Assembly: GCF_026342735.1 (NCBI RefSeq)
Contig: NZ_JAPEMM010000001.1
Span: forward strand, 5,022,001-5,086,000
Origin: Streptomyces sp. NBC_00193
GTDB lineage: Bacteria > Actinomycetota > Actinomycetes > Streptomycetales > Streptomycetaceae
Direction: 5' to 3'
Length of the DNA stretch: 64,000 nucleotides
The notes beneath the pieces were generated by a model. That model worked only from the letters and a program-made list of their open reading frames with translations, was not told the DNA's origin and ran no database searches. How positions within the stretch are numbered: position 1 is the first letter of the stretch; each line of letters starts with the position of its first letter. A program made the translations under genes and the position numbers. Positions 43,066 through 51,488 of this stretch are shown here, piece by piece.

Positions 43066-45651
43066 GTGCCGGAACTCGTACTGGAATTGAATGGAAGGAC
43101 CTGGACGCTCGATCCGTCCAGGTCGTACTCGCTGGGGCGCGATCCCCAGGGAGACGTGGTGATCGATGACGCCCGGGTGTCGTGGCGGCACGCCACCATC
43201 GCCTGGAACGGGCGAGGTTGGGGAATCGAGGACCACGGAAGCACCAACGGCACGTACGTGCGCGGGGCGAGGGTCCAGCAGGCCGAGCTCGTACCCGGCA
43301 CGCCGGTGCACCTCGGCAACGCCACCGACGGGCCGAGGCTGAATCCCGTCGCGGGCGCGGGCGCCGCCGCCGCGCCGCAGCCGGCCGTGGCGCAGCAGTC
43401 GCCCGCCCAGGCGTACGCGCAGCAGCCGCAGGCCCAGCAGCACGCACCGCAGCAGCAGGCCCAGCAGCACGCACCGCAGCAGCAGGCCCAGCAGCCCTGG
43501 GAGCAGCAGGTCCAGCAGGCCCCGCCGTTCCCGCAGCAGCAGGCCCAGCAGGCCCAGCAGCCGCACCAGGCGCAGCCCTTCCCGCAGCAGCAGCACCAGC
43601 AGCAGCCGGGCGGCGGCGGTACCCCGGGCTACGGAGACCACCGCAGCCCGACGACGTTCCACCAGCTCGCGCTGGGCCACGTCATGCGCATCGGCCGTGC
43701 GCTGGAGAACGAGCTGGTGGTCTCCGACCTCCAGGTCTCCCGCCACCACGCGGAATTCCGCTCGATGCCGGGCGGCCGCTTCGAGATCCGCGACCTCGGC
43801 AGCCACAACGGCACCTACGTCAACGGCCAGCCGCTGGCGAAGTCCGGCACCGCGCTGCTCGGCCCGAACGACATCGTCGGCGTCGGCCACTCGACCTTCC
43901 GGATCGTCGGCGACCGCCTCGAGGAGTTCGTCGACACCGGTGACGTCTCCTTCTCGGCCCGCCACCTCACGGTCACGGTCGACGGCGGCAAGCAGATCCT
44001 CAAGGACGTCACCTTCGGCGTCCCCGAGAAGTCGCTGATCGGTGTCATCGGCCCCTCCGGCTCCGGCAAGTCGACGCTCCTCAAGGCGCTGACCGGCTAC
44101 CGCCCGGCCAACGAGGGCGACGTCCTCTACGACAACCGCAACCTGTACAAGCAGTTCGCGGAGCTCCGCCAGCGCATCGGCCTGGTCCCGCAGGACGACA
44201 TCCTGCACAAGGAGCTGAAGGTCAGCACCGCCCTGAAGTACGCGGCCAAGCTCCGCTTCCCGGGCGACACCGCCGAGTCCGAGCGCGCCGCCCGCATCAA
44301 CGAGGTGCTGCGCGAGCTCAAGCTCGACATCCACAAGGACAAGAAGATCACCTCGCTCTCGGGCGGCCAGCGCAAGCGCGTGTCCGTGGCCCTGGAGCTG
44401 CTGACCAAGCCCTCGCTGATCTTCCTGGACGAGCCGACCTCCGGCCTCGACCCGGGCATGGACCGCGATGTCATGCAGCTGCTGCGCGGCCTCGCCGACG
44501 ACGGCCGCACGGTCCTCGTCGTCACGCACTCGGTCGCCGAGCTGGCCATCTGCGACAAGCTGCTGGTCATGGCCCCGGGCGGCTCGGTCGCGTACTTCGG
44601 CCCGCCGGACGAGGCGCTGAACTTCTTCGGCTACTCCACCTGGGCCGACGTGTTCTCCGCCTTCGAGAGCTACCGCGACTACGACTGGGCCGGCCGCTGG
44701 AAGGGCTCGCAGCACTACCAGCTCTACGCCGCCGACATCGACGCGGTCGCCCCGCAGTCGGTGCAGCCCGCCGTGCAGCAGACCCGGCCGCCGAAGCCGC
44801 AGGGCTGGGGCTCCCAGCTCTGGACGCTGATGCGCCGCTACATGTCGGTCATCGCGTCCGACAAGGGCTTCATCGGGCTGATGCTGATCCTCCCGGCGGT
44901 CCTCGGCGTGGTCTCCGTCGTCATCCCCGCGAAGTTCGGACTCGCGCCGCCCGTGGCCCCGTCCCGCTTCAACGGCGACGCCGGCACGATCATGCTGATC
45001 CTCGCGGTCGGCATGTGCTTCTCCGGCGCCGCGAACTCGGTCCGCGAGCTGATCAAGGAACGCGTGATCTACGAGCGCGAGCGCGCGACCGGCCTGTCCC
45101 GGTCGGCGTACCTCGCCTCGAAGGTGATCGTCCTCGGATTCATCACGGCCATCCAGGGCGTGATCATCTGCGCGATCGGCTTCTACCCGCGCGACCTGCC
45201 CGCCGAGGGTCTGCTGATGCCGCCGGCCGTGGAGATCTGCCTGTCGGTCATCGCGCTCGGCTTCACCTCCATGATGTTCGGCCTGGTGATCTCCTCGCTG
45301 GTGAAGACCGCCGAGAAGACCATGCCGCTGCTCGTCATGTTCGCGATCGTCCAGGTCGTCTTCACCGGCATCCTCTTCCAGGTCTACGACTCTCCGGGCC
45401 TGGAGCAGTTCGCCTGGCTGATGCCGTCCCGCTGGGCGATCGCCGCCGCCGGCACCACGCTGAACCTCGGCGTGCTCATGCCGCCGTGGGACCAGGACAA
45501 CCCGACCAACACCGACCCGCTCTGGGACGCCACGGTCGGCCAGTGGAGCCTGAACATCACGATCCTGCTGCTCATCGGCGTCGCCTGCGGCTTCGCCGTG
45601 CAGCGCCTGCTCCGCCGCCACGAGCCCGAGGTCATGCGCGCCGGCAAGTGA
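43066..45651 (+). CDS. FHA-FHA-ABC transporter fusion (Rv1747-like)
   Basis: 861 residues. First FHA domain near residues 15-75 (YSLGRDPQGDVVIDDARVSWRHATI with the phosphothreonine-binding Arg and Ser). A Gln/Ala/Pro linker from about residue 105 to 185 is low complexity. Second FHA near residues 205-265 (IGRALENELVVSDLQVSRHHAEF). ABC ATPase: GPSGSGKSTLL, LSGGQRKRVSVALELL, LIFLDEPTSGLD. Then six or so transmembrane helices from residue 600 (ABCG-type). This is the layout of M. tuberculosis Rv1747, which binds the phosphorylated kinase PknF. Predicted exporter controlled by Ser/Thr kinases. GTG start; no strong ribosome site. Confidence 0.92.
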   Translation: MPELVLELNGRTWTLDPSRSYSLGRDPQGDVVIDDARVSWRHATIAWNGRGWGIEDHGSTNGTYVRGARVQQAELVPGTPVHLGNATDGPRLNPVAGAGAAAAPQPAVAQQSPAQAYAQQPQAQQHAPQQQAQQHAPQQQAQQPWEQQVQQAPPFPQQQAQQAQQPHQAQPFPQQQHQQQPGGGGTPGYGDHRSPTTFHQLALGHVMRIGRALENELVVSDLQVSRHHAEFRSMPGGRFEIRDLGSHNGTYVNGQPLAKSGTALLGPNDIVGVGHSTFRIVGDRLEEFVDTGDVSFSARHLTVTVDGGKQILKDVTFGVPEKSLIGVIGPSGSGKSTLLKALTGYRPANEGDVLYDNRNLYKQFAELRQRIGLVPQDDILHKELKVSTALKYAAKLRFPGDTAESERAARINEVLRELKLDIHKDKKITSLSGGQRKRVSVALELLTKPSLIFLDEPTSGLDPGMDRDVMQLLRGLADDGRTVLVVTHSVAELAICDKLLVMAPGGSVAYFGPPDEALNFFGYSTWADVFSAFESYRDYDWAGRWKGSQHYQLYAADIDAVAPQSVQPAVQQTRPPKPQGWGSQLWTLMRRYMSVIASDKGFIGLMLILPAVLGVVSVVIPAKFGLAPPVAPSRFNGDAGTIMLILAVGMCFSGAANSVRELIKERVIYERERATGLSRSAYLASKVIVLGFITAIQGVIICAIGFYPRDLPAEGLLMPPAVEICLSVIALGFTSMMFGLVISSLVKTAEKTMPLLVMFAIVQVVFTGILFQVYDSPGLEQFAWLMPSRWAIAAAGTTLNLGVLMPPWDQDNPTNTDPLWDATVGQWSLNITILLLIGVACGFAVQRLLRRHEPEVMRAGK

Positions 45652-45700
45652 CCCGGCGAGCAGGCACCAGGGCCGCGTAGGCACGCGGGCACGCACGAAA

Positions 45701-45742
45701 CGCCTCAGGGCGGCTCCGGAACACCGGGGCCGCCCTGAGGCG
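45701..45742. terminator. Terminator between FHA-ABC and SLT genes
   Basis: 14-bp perfect stem (45701-45714 with 45729-45742) with a 14-nt loop, between convergent genes. Confidence 0.7.
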
Positions 45743-45771
45743 CATGGGGGGCTGGGGAGGACGCCAGAGGC

Positions 45772-46461
45772 CTAGTAGGCGCTGTTGACGTTGTCCATGG
45801 AGCCGTAGCGGTCGGCCGCGTAGTTGCAGGCGGCGACGATGTTGGCGACCGGGTCGTACTGGTCGAACTTGGTGCCCTTGACGTGGTACGCCTTGAAGGT
45901 CGGGGCGATGACCTGGAGCAGACCCTTGCTGGGGATGCCGTTCTGGGCGTTGATGTCCCAGTTGTTGATCGCCATCGGGTTACCGCTGGACTCGCGCATG
46001 ATGTTCTTGTGGATCCCGGCGTAGGTGCCCGGAATGCCCTCGCGCTTCATGATGAAGAGGGCTTCCTTGATCCAGCCGTCCAGGTTGTTCGCGAAGACCG
46101 GCACGCGGTTCGCGGAACGGCTGGCGGCGGCCTTCTGCTCGCGGTCCTTCTTCGCGTTGGCCTCGGCCTTGGCCTTGGCGGCCGCGTCCTTGGCGTCCTT
46201 CGCGACCTTGGCCTGCTGCTTCGCGATGACCTGCTGAACGGTGAGGTGCTGCTGCACGGCTTGAGCCTGCGCACCGTCGACGACCTTGGACCAGGCGACG
46301 GGGGCCGTGGCGACGGTCGTCTGCGTCTCGGCGGCGTTGGCCGGGACGAGGGAGAAGGCGAGGGCGGCGGCGCCCAGGGTGGCTACACCGGCGATGGAAA
46401 GCTTGTGCGCCTTCGTCATCGACAGACGACGACTGTGGCCGGGAGTGCTGGTCTCGGTCAT
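45772..46461 (-). CDS. Secreted transglycosylase SLT domain protein
   Basis: 229 residues. Long signal segment: polar start, then LSIAGVATLGAAALAFSLVPANAAETQ. A Lys/Ala-rich coiled region (AKDAKDAAAKAKAEANAKK) follows, then a C-terminal SLT lysozyme-like domain with IMRESSGNPMAINNWD carrying the catalytic Glu and GLLQVIAPTFKAYH. Probably cleaves peptidoglycan outside the cell (spore germination, growth). ATG at 46461 with AGAGG about ten bases upstream. The 300 bases before it are non-coding and structured. Confidence 0.9.
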   Translation of the reverse strand: MTETSTPGHSRRLSMTKAHKLSIAGVATLGAAALAFSLVPANAAETQTTVATAPVAWSKVVDGAQAQAVQQHLTVQQVIAKQQAKVAKDAKDAAAKAKAEANAKKDREQKAAASRSANRVPVFANNLDGWIKEALFIMKREGIPGTYAGIHKNIMRESSGNPMAINNWDINAQNGIPSKGLLQVIAPTFKAYHVKGTKFDQYDPVANIVAACNYAADRYGSMDNVNSAY

Positions 46462-46544
46462 GCGTAGCAACCTCTTCGAATAGCGGGGGCCGCAGGAAAG
46501 CGCCTGCCGGATCCGAGATCCGCGGCGCTGTGCGGCGAGAGCAA

Positions 46545-46573
46545 TTCTTAGCGGTGGCAAAAACTTGTGGCAA
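46545..46573 (-). promoter_or_regulatory. Candidate promoter of the SLT gene
   Basis: On the minus strand TTGCCA (46573-46568), 17-bp spacer, TAAGAA (46550-46545). GTGGCAAA is repeated directly at 46554 and 46567. Weak -10 match. Confidence 0.35.
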
Positions 46574-46595
46574 AGGTGTGACGTACGATCCCGCT

Positions 46596-46681
46596 TAGTG
46601 GATCAGGGGCCGGAGCCGAGCCCTGAATTCAGGGCCCGGTCCACGCGAGCCAGCGCTAACAGCGCCCTTACTCATCCACTA
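46596..46681 (-). ncRNA. Possible structured RNA between queA and SLT gene
   Basis: Closing helix TAGTGGAT/ATCCACTA (46596-46603 with 46674-46681) encloses two hairpins: CCGAGCCCTG-AATT-CAGGGCCCGG (46616-46639, containing a 16-bp palindrome) and GCGCT-AAC-AGCGC (46653-46665). This is a three-way-junction shape with good complementarity and no coding. Strand assumed from the neighbours; it could be part of the SLT leader, a queA 3' end, or a free small RNA. Seen in sequence; function is inference. Confidence 0.3.
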
Positions 46682-46767
46682 GGGAGCTTCGTAAGTGATG
46701 TGCGTCCTATGCCCGGGCTCACATCGGTCGTGTATCAATCTCACCAACCGTTGCGTCAGCAATCCAC

Positions 46768-47949
46768 TCAGTGACCGTTCTCATCCTTGAGTAGGAGATG
46801 GACGTCCCCGAACTCGTGCCAAAGGCACAGGTTCGCTACGGCCGAGGCGTACCCGCGCCGTACGGCCTCCCGTCCGGCCACCGCCTCCAGCATCAGCAGG
46901 TGCGAGGCCCCGGGCTGGTGCAGCCCGGTCAGCAGCCCGTCCACCACCCGCACCCCGCGCTCCGGCGTCACGACCAGCCCGGTCCAGCCCCCGGCGGCCC
47001 GCACCACCCCGTCCCCGTCGGCGGCCGACTCCAGCGCCCGCACCGCCGTGGTCCCCACCCCGATCACCCGCCCGCCCGCCGCCCTCGCCGCGTTCACCAG
47101 CCGGGCCGTGGTCGCGGGCACCTCGTACCGCTCCGGGTACGGCGGCTCGTGCGCCTCCTGAGAAGCCACCCCCGTGTGCAGGGTCAGCGGGGCGAAGCAC
47201 ACCCCCCGGCGCACCAGCTCCGCCACCAGCTCCGCCGTGAAGGGCCGGCCCGCGCTCGGCATCTCCGCCGAGCCCGCCCCGTCGGCCCGGGGCACCGCGA
47301 AGACCGTCTGGTACGCCGAGAGCGGCTGGTCCCGCTCGGTGTAGGCGTACCGGATCGGCCGCCCGTACGAGCGCAGCAGCGCCGGCACCTCCTGCGGACG
47401 CCCCTGCGTCGGGGCGGGCCGCGCCCACCACAGCCGGTCCGCCCCCGGAGCCACCGGCTCCTCCAGTACGAGGCGCCACCCGCCCGGCAGCTCCACGACG
47501 GCCCCGGCGGGCCCCCCGGCCCGCGGCCGGGTCACCCCCTGCCCGCCCCGGTCCGGCTCCCGCTCCCGGTCCCCGTCCTCGCCGCCCCGGCCCCGGCCCC
47601 GGACCCCGTCCCGCGCCCCGGCGTGGTCGCGGAGCTCCACCGACCACCGACCGTCCTCGCCCCGCGTGGAGAAGTGCACGACGAGCTCCTCGCCGCCGAG
47701 CCGCCCGTCCACGGCGGCCGGCAACGTCGCCGAGGTGTTCACCACCAGCACGTCCCCGGCGTGCAGCAGCCCCGGCAGCTCCCGGAAGGCGTGCAGCGAC
47801 ACCTCCGAGGCCCCCCGCGAGACCAGCAGCCGCACCGAGTCCCGCCCCCGCCCCGGCCCCCGCTGCTCGGCGGGAACCCGGGCCGCAAGACCCGGCGGAA
47901 TGTCCCTTATGTACAGTCCCTTCTCCCGTAGCCCCCGCTCCCCGCTCAC
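46768..47949 (-). CDS. queA: S-adenosylmethionine:tRNA ribosyltransferase-isomerase family (QueA)
   Basis: 393 residues from a GTG at 47949 that overlaps the stop of the SDR upstream. QueA-type blocks: HAGDVLVVNTSATLPAAV, and toward the end ALTLHTG-like FAPLTLHTGVAS, VGTTAVRALES, and SHLLMLEAVAG. QueA transfers ribose from SAM to the 7-deazaguanine base at the tRNA wobble position in queuosine synthesis. An Arg/Gly-rich insertion near residues 125-165 (VRGRGRGG, PDRGGQGV) is unlike E. coli QueA. No other que gene is in the window. Confidence 0.85.
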   Translation of the reverse strand: MSGERGLREKGLYIRDIPPGLAARVPAEQRGPGRGRDSVRLLVSRGASEVSLHAFRELPGLLHAGDVLVVNTSATLPAAVDGRLGGEELVVHFSTRGEDGRWSVELRDHAGARDGVRGRGRGGEDGDREREPDRGGQGVTRPRAGGPAGAVVELPGGWRLVLEEPVAPGADRLWWARPAPTQGRPQEVPALLRSYGRPIRYAYTERDQPLSAYQTVFAVPRADGAGSAEMPSAGRPFTAELVAELVRRGVCFAPLTLHTGVASQEAHEPPYPERYEVPATTARLVNAARAAGGRVIGVGTTAVRALESAADGDGVVRAAGGWTGLVVTPERGVRVVDGLLTGLHQPGASHLLMLEAVAGREAVRRGYASAVANLCLWHEFGDVHLLLKDENGH

Positions 47950-48944
47950 CGCACCGCCCCGTCCGCCCCGAGGACCCCCGCCACGCCGAGGACCCCATCT
48001 CCGCCGTCGCGCCCTTCCACCCCGAGGACCCCCTCCACGCCGTCGCGCCGCTGTGCCCCGTCGCGCCCCTCCACGCCGAGGACGTCCTGCACGCCGAGGG
48101 CGCCCTCCACGCCGAGGACGCCCTCCACGCCGTCGCGCCGCTGTGCCCCGTCGCGCGCCTCCGCGCCGTCGGGCCCGTGCGCCCCGTCGGGCCCGTGCGC
48201 CCCGTCGGGCCCGTGCGCCCCGGCCGGCCCGTGCGCCCCGGCCGGCCCCTGCGCCCCGGCCAGCCCCTGCGCCGTGTACCGCCCGCTGGGCGCGCGTCCC
48301 GTCAGCAGGCGCAGCAGCACCGGAGCCACCTCCTCCGGCGTCGGCAGCGCCGCCAGCTCCTCCCCGGGGTCGGCCGCCGCCATCATCCGCGTCCGCATCG
48401 AGCCCGGATCCGCCCACCACACCCGCAGCCCCGGCTCCTCCACCGCCAGTACCGCCGACATCAGGTCACCCGCCGCCTTGGTCGCCCCGTAGGCGCCCCA
48501 CGTCCGGTACGCCACCACCGCCGCGTCCGAGCTGATGTTCAGCACCGCCCCGGCAGCGGCCGCCCGCAGCAGCGGCAGCGTCTCCTGGACCAGCCCCAAC
48601 GGCGCCACCACGTTCACCTCGAACGCCTCGCGCAGCCCCTCCAGCGGGTGCGCCGCCAGCGGCACCAGCGGCTCCGCGCCCAGCACGCCCGCGTTGTTCA
48701 CCAGCAGGTCCAGCCCGCCCAGCTCCCGCGCCGCCGCCACCAGCTCCGCCCGGTGCGCCGCCGAGGACACGTCCCCGGCCACCGCCGTCACCCGCGCCCC
48801 CGCGGCCCGCAGGGCCTCCCCGGCCTCCGCCAGCGGGCCCGCGCCCCGTGCGCTCAGCACCAGGTCCCAGCCCCGGGCCGCCAGCTCACCGGCCAGCGCC
48901 CGCCCCAGCCCCCTCGACGCCCCCGTCACCATCGCCACCGACAT
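47946..48944 (-). CDS. SDR with collagen-like repeat tail
   Basis: 332 residues: a 220-residue SDR core (MVTGASRGLGRALAGEL, NNAGVLGAE, NISSDAAVVA, YGATKAAGD giving Ser-Tyr-Lys) and about 110 residues of low-complexity tail. The tail begins GLAGAQGPAGAHGPAG, continues with GAHGPDG units and changes to VEGVLGVEG-type repeats. It comes from 18-bp DNA repeats in frame. Collagen-like triplets do not occur in normal SDRs, so the tail is probably a recent expansion. Start ATG at 48944. Enzyme substrate unknown; queA is translationally coupled behind it. Confidence 0.82.
   Translation of the reverse strand: MSVAMVTGASRGLGRALAGELAARGWDLVLSARGAGPLAEAGEALRAAGARVTAVAGDVSSAAHRAELVAAARELGGLDLLVNNAGVLGAEPLVPLAAHPLEGLREAFEVNVVAPLGLVQETLPLLRAAAAGAVLNISSDAAVVAYRTWGAYGATKAAGDLMSAVLAVEEPGLRVWWADPGSMRTRMMAAADPGEELAALPTPEEVAPVLLRLLTGRAPSGRYTAQGLAGAQGPAGAHGPAGAHGPDGAHGPDGAHGPDGAEARDGAQRRDGVEGVLGVEGALGVQDVLGVEGRDGAQRRDGVEGVLGVEGRDGGDGVLGVAGVLGADGAVR
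47980..48282. repeat. Tandem repeats encoding the SDR tail
   Basis: Roughly 48166-48282 is an 18-bp repeat of the form GCGCCCCGTCGGGCCCGT (in-frame 6 codons), and 47980-48160 has 18-bp units CTCCACGCCGAGGACGCC mixed with a larger repeat (a CCGTCGCGCCGCTGTGCCCC block occurs near 48040 and 48130). The array keeps the reading frame. Confidence 0.7.
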
Positions 48945-49193
48945 GACCGCACCCTCGCTTTCCGAACCGCCCGGCAGATGCCCCCAACGTAGGAACCCGG
49001 CCGCCCCCGCCGCCTCGGCCGCCGGCCGCACCCCGCCAGGTCCCTTCGGCCTAGGGCGAAGACCTACGCCGCGACCCCGCCCCGAGGCGCGGACCTGCAC
49101 CGAGACCTACGCCAAGCCCTACGCCGCGACCCGGCCGCGGCCTACGCCCCCCGCCCGATCCGCCGGCCGCAGCGCCGCGAGTACCGTGAGGCC

Positions 49194-50351
49194 ATGGACT
49201 CCGGACCCCGAGCCCCCCGCGCCGGCGGCCTGGCCGCCGTGAGCACCGCGCTCCTCGCCATGAGCCGCAGGCTGGAGGTCCGCGACGTGCTCCGCACGAT
49301 CGTCGCCTCGGCCCGAGAGCTGCTCGACGCCGAGTACGCGGCCCTGGGCGTCCCGGACGACCACGGCGGCTTCGCCCAGTTCGTCGTGGACGGCATCAGC
49401 GAGGAACAGTGGCGGGCGATCGGCCCGCTGCCCCGCCAGCACGGCATCCTCGCCGCGATGCTCCACCAGGACGGCCCCGAGCGGCTGGCCGACGTGCGCA
49501 AGGACCCCCGCTTCGAGGGCTGGCCCGCCGCGCACCCCGACATGTCCGACTTCCTCGGGCTGCCCATCCGGGACGGCGAGGAGACCCTCGGCGCCCTCTT
49601 CCTCGCGAACAAGCGCAGCGTCCCGGGAGACAGGCACGGCTTCACCGACGAGGACGAGGAACTCCTCTCCCTCCTCGCCCAGCACGCCGCGATCGCCCTC
49701 ACCAACGCCCGCCTCTACGAGCGCAGCCGCGAGCTGACCATCGCCGAGGAGCGCTCCCGCCTGGCCCACGAGCTGCACGACGCGGTCAGCCAGAAGCTCT
49801 TCTCACTCCGCCTGACCGCGCAGGCCGCCGCCGCCCTGGTCGACCGCGACCCGGCCCGCGCCAAGGACGAGCTCCAGCAGGTCGCCCTCCTCGCCGCCGA
49901 GGCCGCCGACGAACTGCGCGCCGCCGTCACCGAGCTCCGCCCCGCCGCCCTCGACGAGGACGGCCTGGTCGCCACCCTGCGCAACCAGGTCCGCGTCCTG
50001 GACCGGGCCCACACCGCGCACGTCACATTCACCTGCGACGGCGTACGGGCCCTGCCCGCGGCCCAGGAGGAGGCGGTCCTGCGCGTGGCCCAAGAGGCCC
50101 TGCACAACGCCCTGCGCCACTCCGCCGGCGACCGGATCGACGTCACCCTGACCCGCCGCGAGACCGGGGGAGCCCTGCTCCGGGTGACCGACGACGGAAC
50201 CGGCTTCTCCCCTCCCGCCGTCCGCCGGGCCGGCCGGCACCTCGGGCTGGTCTCCATGCGGGACCGGGCCGCCGGCGTCGGAGGGAGACTGACCGTACGG
50301 TCCGAGCCCGGCACCGGCACCACGATCGAACTGGAGGTACCCGGTGGCTGA
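49194..50351 (+). CDS. GAF-domain sensor histidine kinase
   Basis: 385 residues. A GAF domain lies at about residues 40-180 (FAQFVVDGISEEQWRAIG, LGLPIRDGEETLGALFLANK), then the HisKA_3 segment RSRLAHELHDAVSQKLFSLRL with the phosphorylated His, and the ATPase near the end (VAQEALHNALRHSAG N-box; DDGTGF G1 box). No transmembrane helix, so a soluble sensor of the NarX/DevS family. The stop overlaps the GTG of its response regulator. Stimulus unknown. Confidence 0.92.
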   Translation: MDSGPRAPRAGGLAAVSTALLAMSRRLEVRDVLRTIVASARELLDAEYAALGVPDDHGGFAQFVVDGISEEQWRAIGPLPRQHGILAAMLHQDGPERLADVRKDPRFEGWPAAHPDMSDFLGLPIRDGEETLGALFLANKRSVPGDRHGFTDEDEELLSLLAQHAAIALTNARLYERSRELTIAEERSRLAHELHDAVSQKLFSLRLTAQAAAALVDRDPARAKDELQQVALLAAEAADELRAAVTELRPAALDEDGLVATLRNQVRVLDRAHTAHVTFTCDGVRALPAAQEEAVLRVAQEALHNALRHSAGDRIDVTLTRRETGGALLRVTDDGTGFSPPAVRRAGRHLGLVSMRDRAAGVGGRLTVRSEPGTGTTIELEVPGG

Positions 50352-51021
50352 CACGCCGGGCCGTAGCGGCGGCGGCACCCGCAGCCGCAGCATCAACGTA
50401 TTGCTCGTGGACGACCACCAGGTCGTCCGGCGGGGCCTGCGCACCTTCCTCGAGGTCCAGGACGACATCGAGGTGGTCGGCGAGGCGGCCGACGGCGAAG
50501 AGGGCATCGCCCGCGCCGAGGAACTGCGCCCCGACGTCATCCTGATGGACATCAAGATGCCGGGCACCGACGGCATCGAGGCCCTGCGCCGGCTGCGCAC
50601 GCTGGAGAACCCGGCGCGCGTGCTGATCGTCACCAGCTTCACCGAGCAGCGCACGGTGGTCCCCGCCCTGCGCGCGGGCGCGGCGGGCTACGTGTACAAG
50701 GACATCGACCCCGACGCCCTCGCCGCCGCCATCCGCTCGGTGCACGCGGGCCACGTCCTCCTCCAGCCGGAGGTCGCCGGAGCCCTGCTCGCCGAGGAGG
50801 GCCCGGGCCCGTCGTCCGGCCGCGGCGGCAACCTGACGGACCGCGAGCGCGAGGTGCTGAACCACATAGCGGACGGGCGCTCGAACCGGGAGATCGCCCG
50901 CGCGCTCGTCCTGTCGGAGAAGACGGTGAAGACGCACGTCTCGAACATCCTGATGAAACTGGACCTCGCCGACCGTACGCAGGCGGCGCTCTGGGCGGTC
51001 AGACACGGCATCGCGCAGTGA
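50344..51021 (+). CDS. LuxR-family response regulator
   Basis: 225 residues, NarL/FixJ type. REC domain with VLLVDDHQVVRRGLRTFLE, phosphorylation site ILMDIKMPGTDG near residue 63 and TSFTE and YVYKDID; then a C-terminal LuxR HTH (LTDREREVLNHIADGRSNREIARALVLSEKTVKTHVSNILMKL). GTG start overlaps the kinase stop with GGAGG upstream. It is the pair of the preceding kinase. The chaplin gene lies 128 bp downstream, so a link is possible but unproved. Confidence 0.92.
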   Translation: MADTPGRSGGGTRSRSINVLLVDDHQVVRRGLRTFLEVQDDIEVVGEAADGEEGIARAEELRPDVILMDIKMPGTDGIEALRRLRTLENPARVLIVTSFTEQRTVVPALRAGAAGYVYKDIDPDALAAAIRSVHAGHVLLQPEVAGALLAEEGPGPSSGRGGNLTDREREVLNHIADGRSNREIARALVLSEKTVKTHVSNILMKLDLADRTQAALWAVRHGIAQ

Positions 51022-51149
51022 CTCATACGGGCGGCGATTCATACGGTCGGGTGTATGTAGCCCACATGGCGCATCCCGTTCGTCGGATGAGCGTTCTTCA
51101 TGACGTGCCGCGGCGGCTGGTCGCGGCAGACGTACTGGAGGACGAGAAC

Positions 51150-51395
51150 GTGAAGAACTTCAAGAAGGCCACCGCCGTCACCATGATCGCGGGCGGCCTC
51201 CTCGCCGCCGGCGCGGGTGTCTCGTCGGCGCACGGCGGTGCGTCGGCGGAGGGCGAGGCCCTGAACTCGCCCGGCGTGGCCGCGGGGAACCAGCTCCAGC
51301 TCCCCGTCCACGTCCCCGCGAACGTGGTGGGCAACTCGGTCAACGTGATCGGCCTTCTCAACGGCGCCTGGGGCAACACGGGCGTCAACAACTGA
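51150..51395 (+). CDS. chpE: Short chaplin without cysteines (ChpE-like)
   Basis: 81 residues from GTG (GGAGG eight bases upstream). Signal peptide with ATAVTMIAGGLLAAGAGVSSA, then one chaplin domain: SPGVAAGNQLQLPVHVPANV and VGNSVNVIGLLNGAWGN. Other chaplins have a cysteine pair in this domain; here the positions read Val and Gly, as in ChpE of S. coelicolor. Chaplins are amyloid-forming surface proteins that let aerial hyphae leave the medium. The assignment to ChpE is by lack of Cys and by gene neighbourhood as I recall it. Confidence 0.85.
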   Translation: MKNFKKATAVTMIAGGLLAAGAGVSSAHGGASAEGEALNSPGVAAGNQLQLPVHVPANVVGNSVNVIGLLNGAWGNTGVNN

Positions 51396-51401
51396 CCCCG
51401 C

Positions 51402-51488
51402 ACCCTTCTTGACGCAGCGCTCGCACTGCACCCCTTCTTGACGCGGTGCTCGCACTGCTCCCCTTCTTGACGCGGCGCTCGCACTGCT
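51402..51488. repeat. Three 29-bp tandem repeats after chpE
   Basis: Units at 51402, 51431 and 51460, each about ACCCTTCTTGACGCGG then TGCTCGCACTGCT, differing at two to four bases. TTCTTGACGC is present in each. They follow immediately after the chaplin stop, so they would be in its 3' region. Confidence 0.7.

Noticed and set aside
46545..46767. c-di-AMP (ydaO) riboswitch before the SLT gene
   Set aside because: The conserved GGGGAACC and GGGGTGAAUC-type segments are not present.
48000..48282. CRISPR-like array
   Set aside because: Repeats are 18 bp, adjacent and without unique spacers, and they are in-frame coding.
51402..51488. CRISPR array of 29-bp repeats
   Set aside because: Repeats are tandem with no spacers and there are no cas genes.
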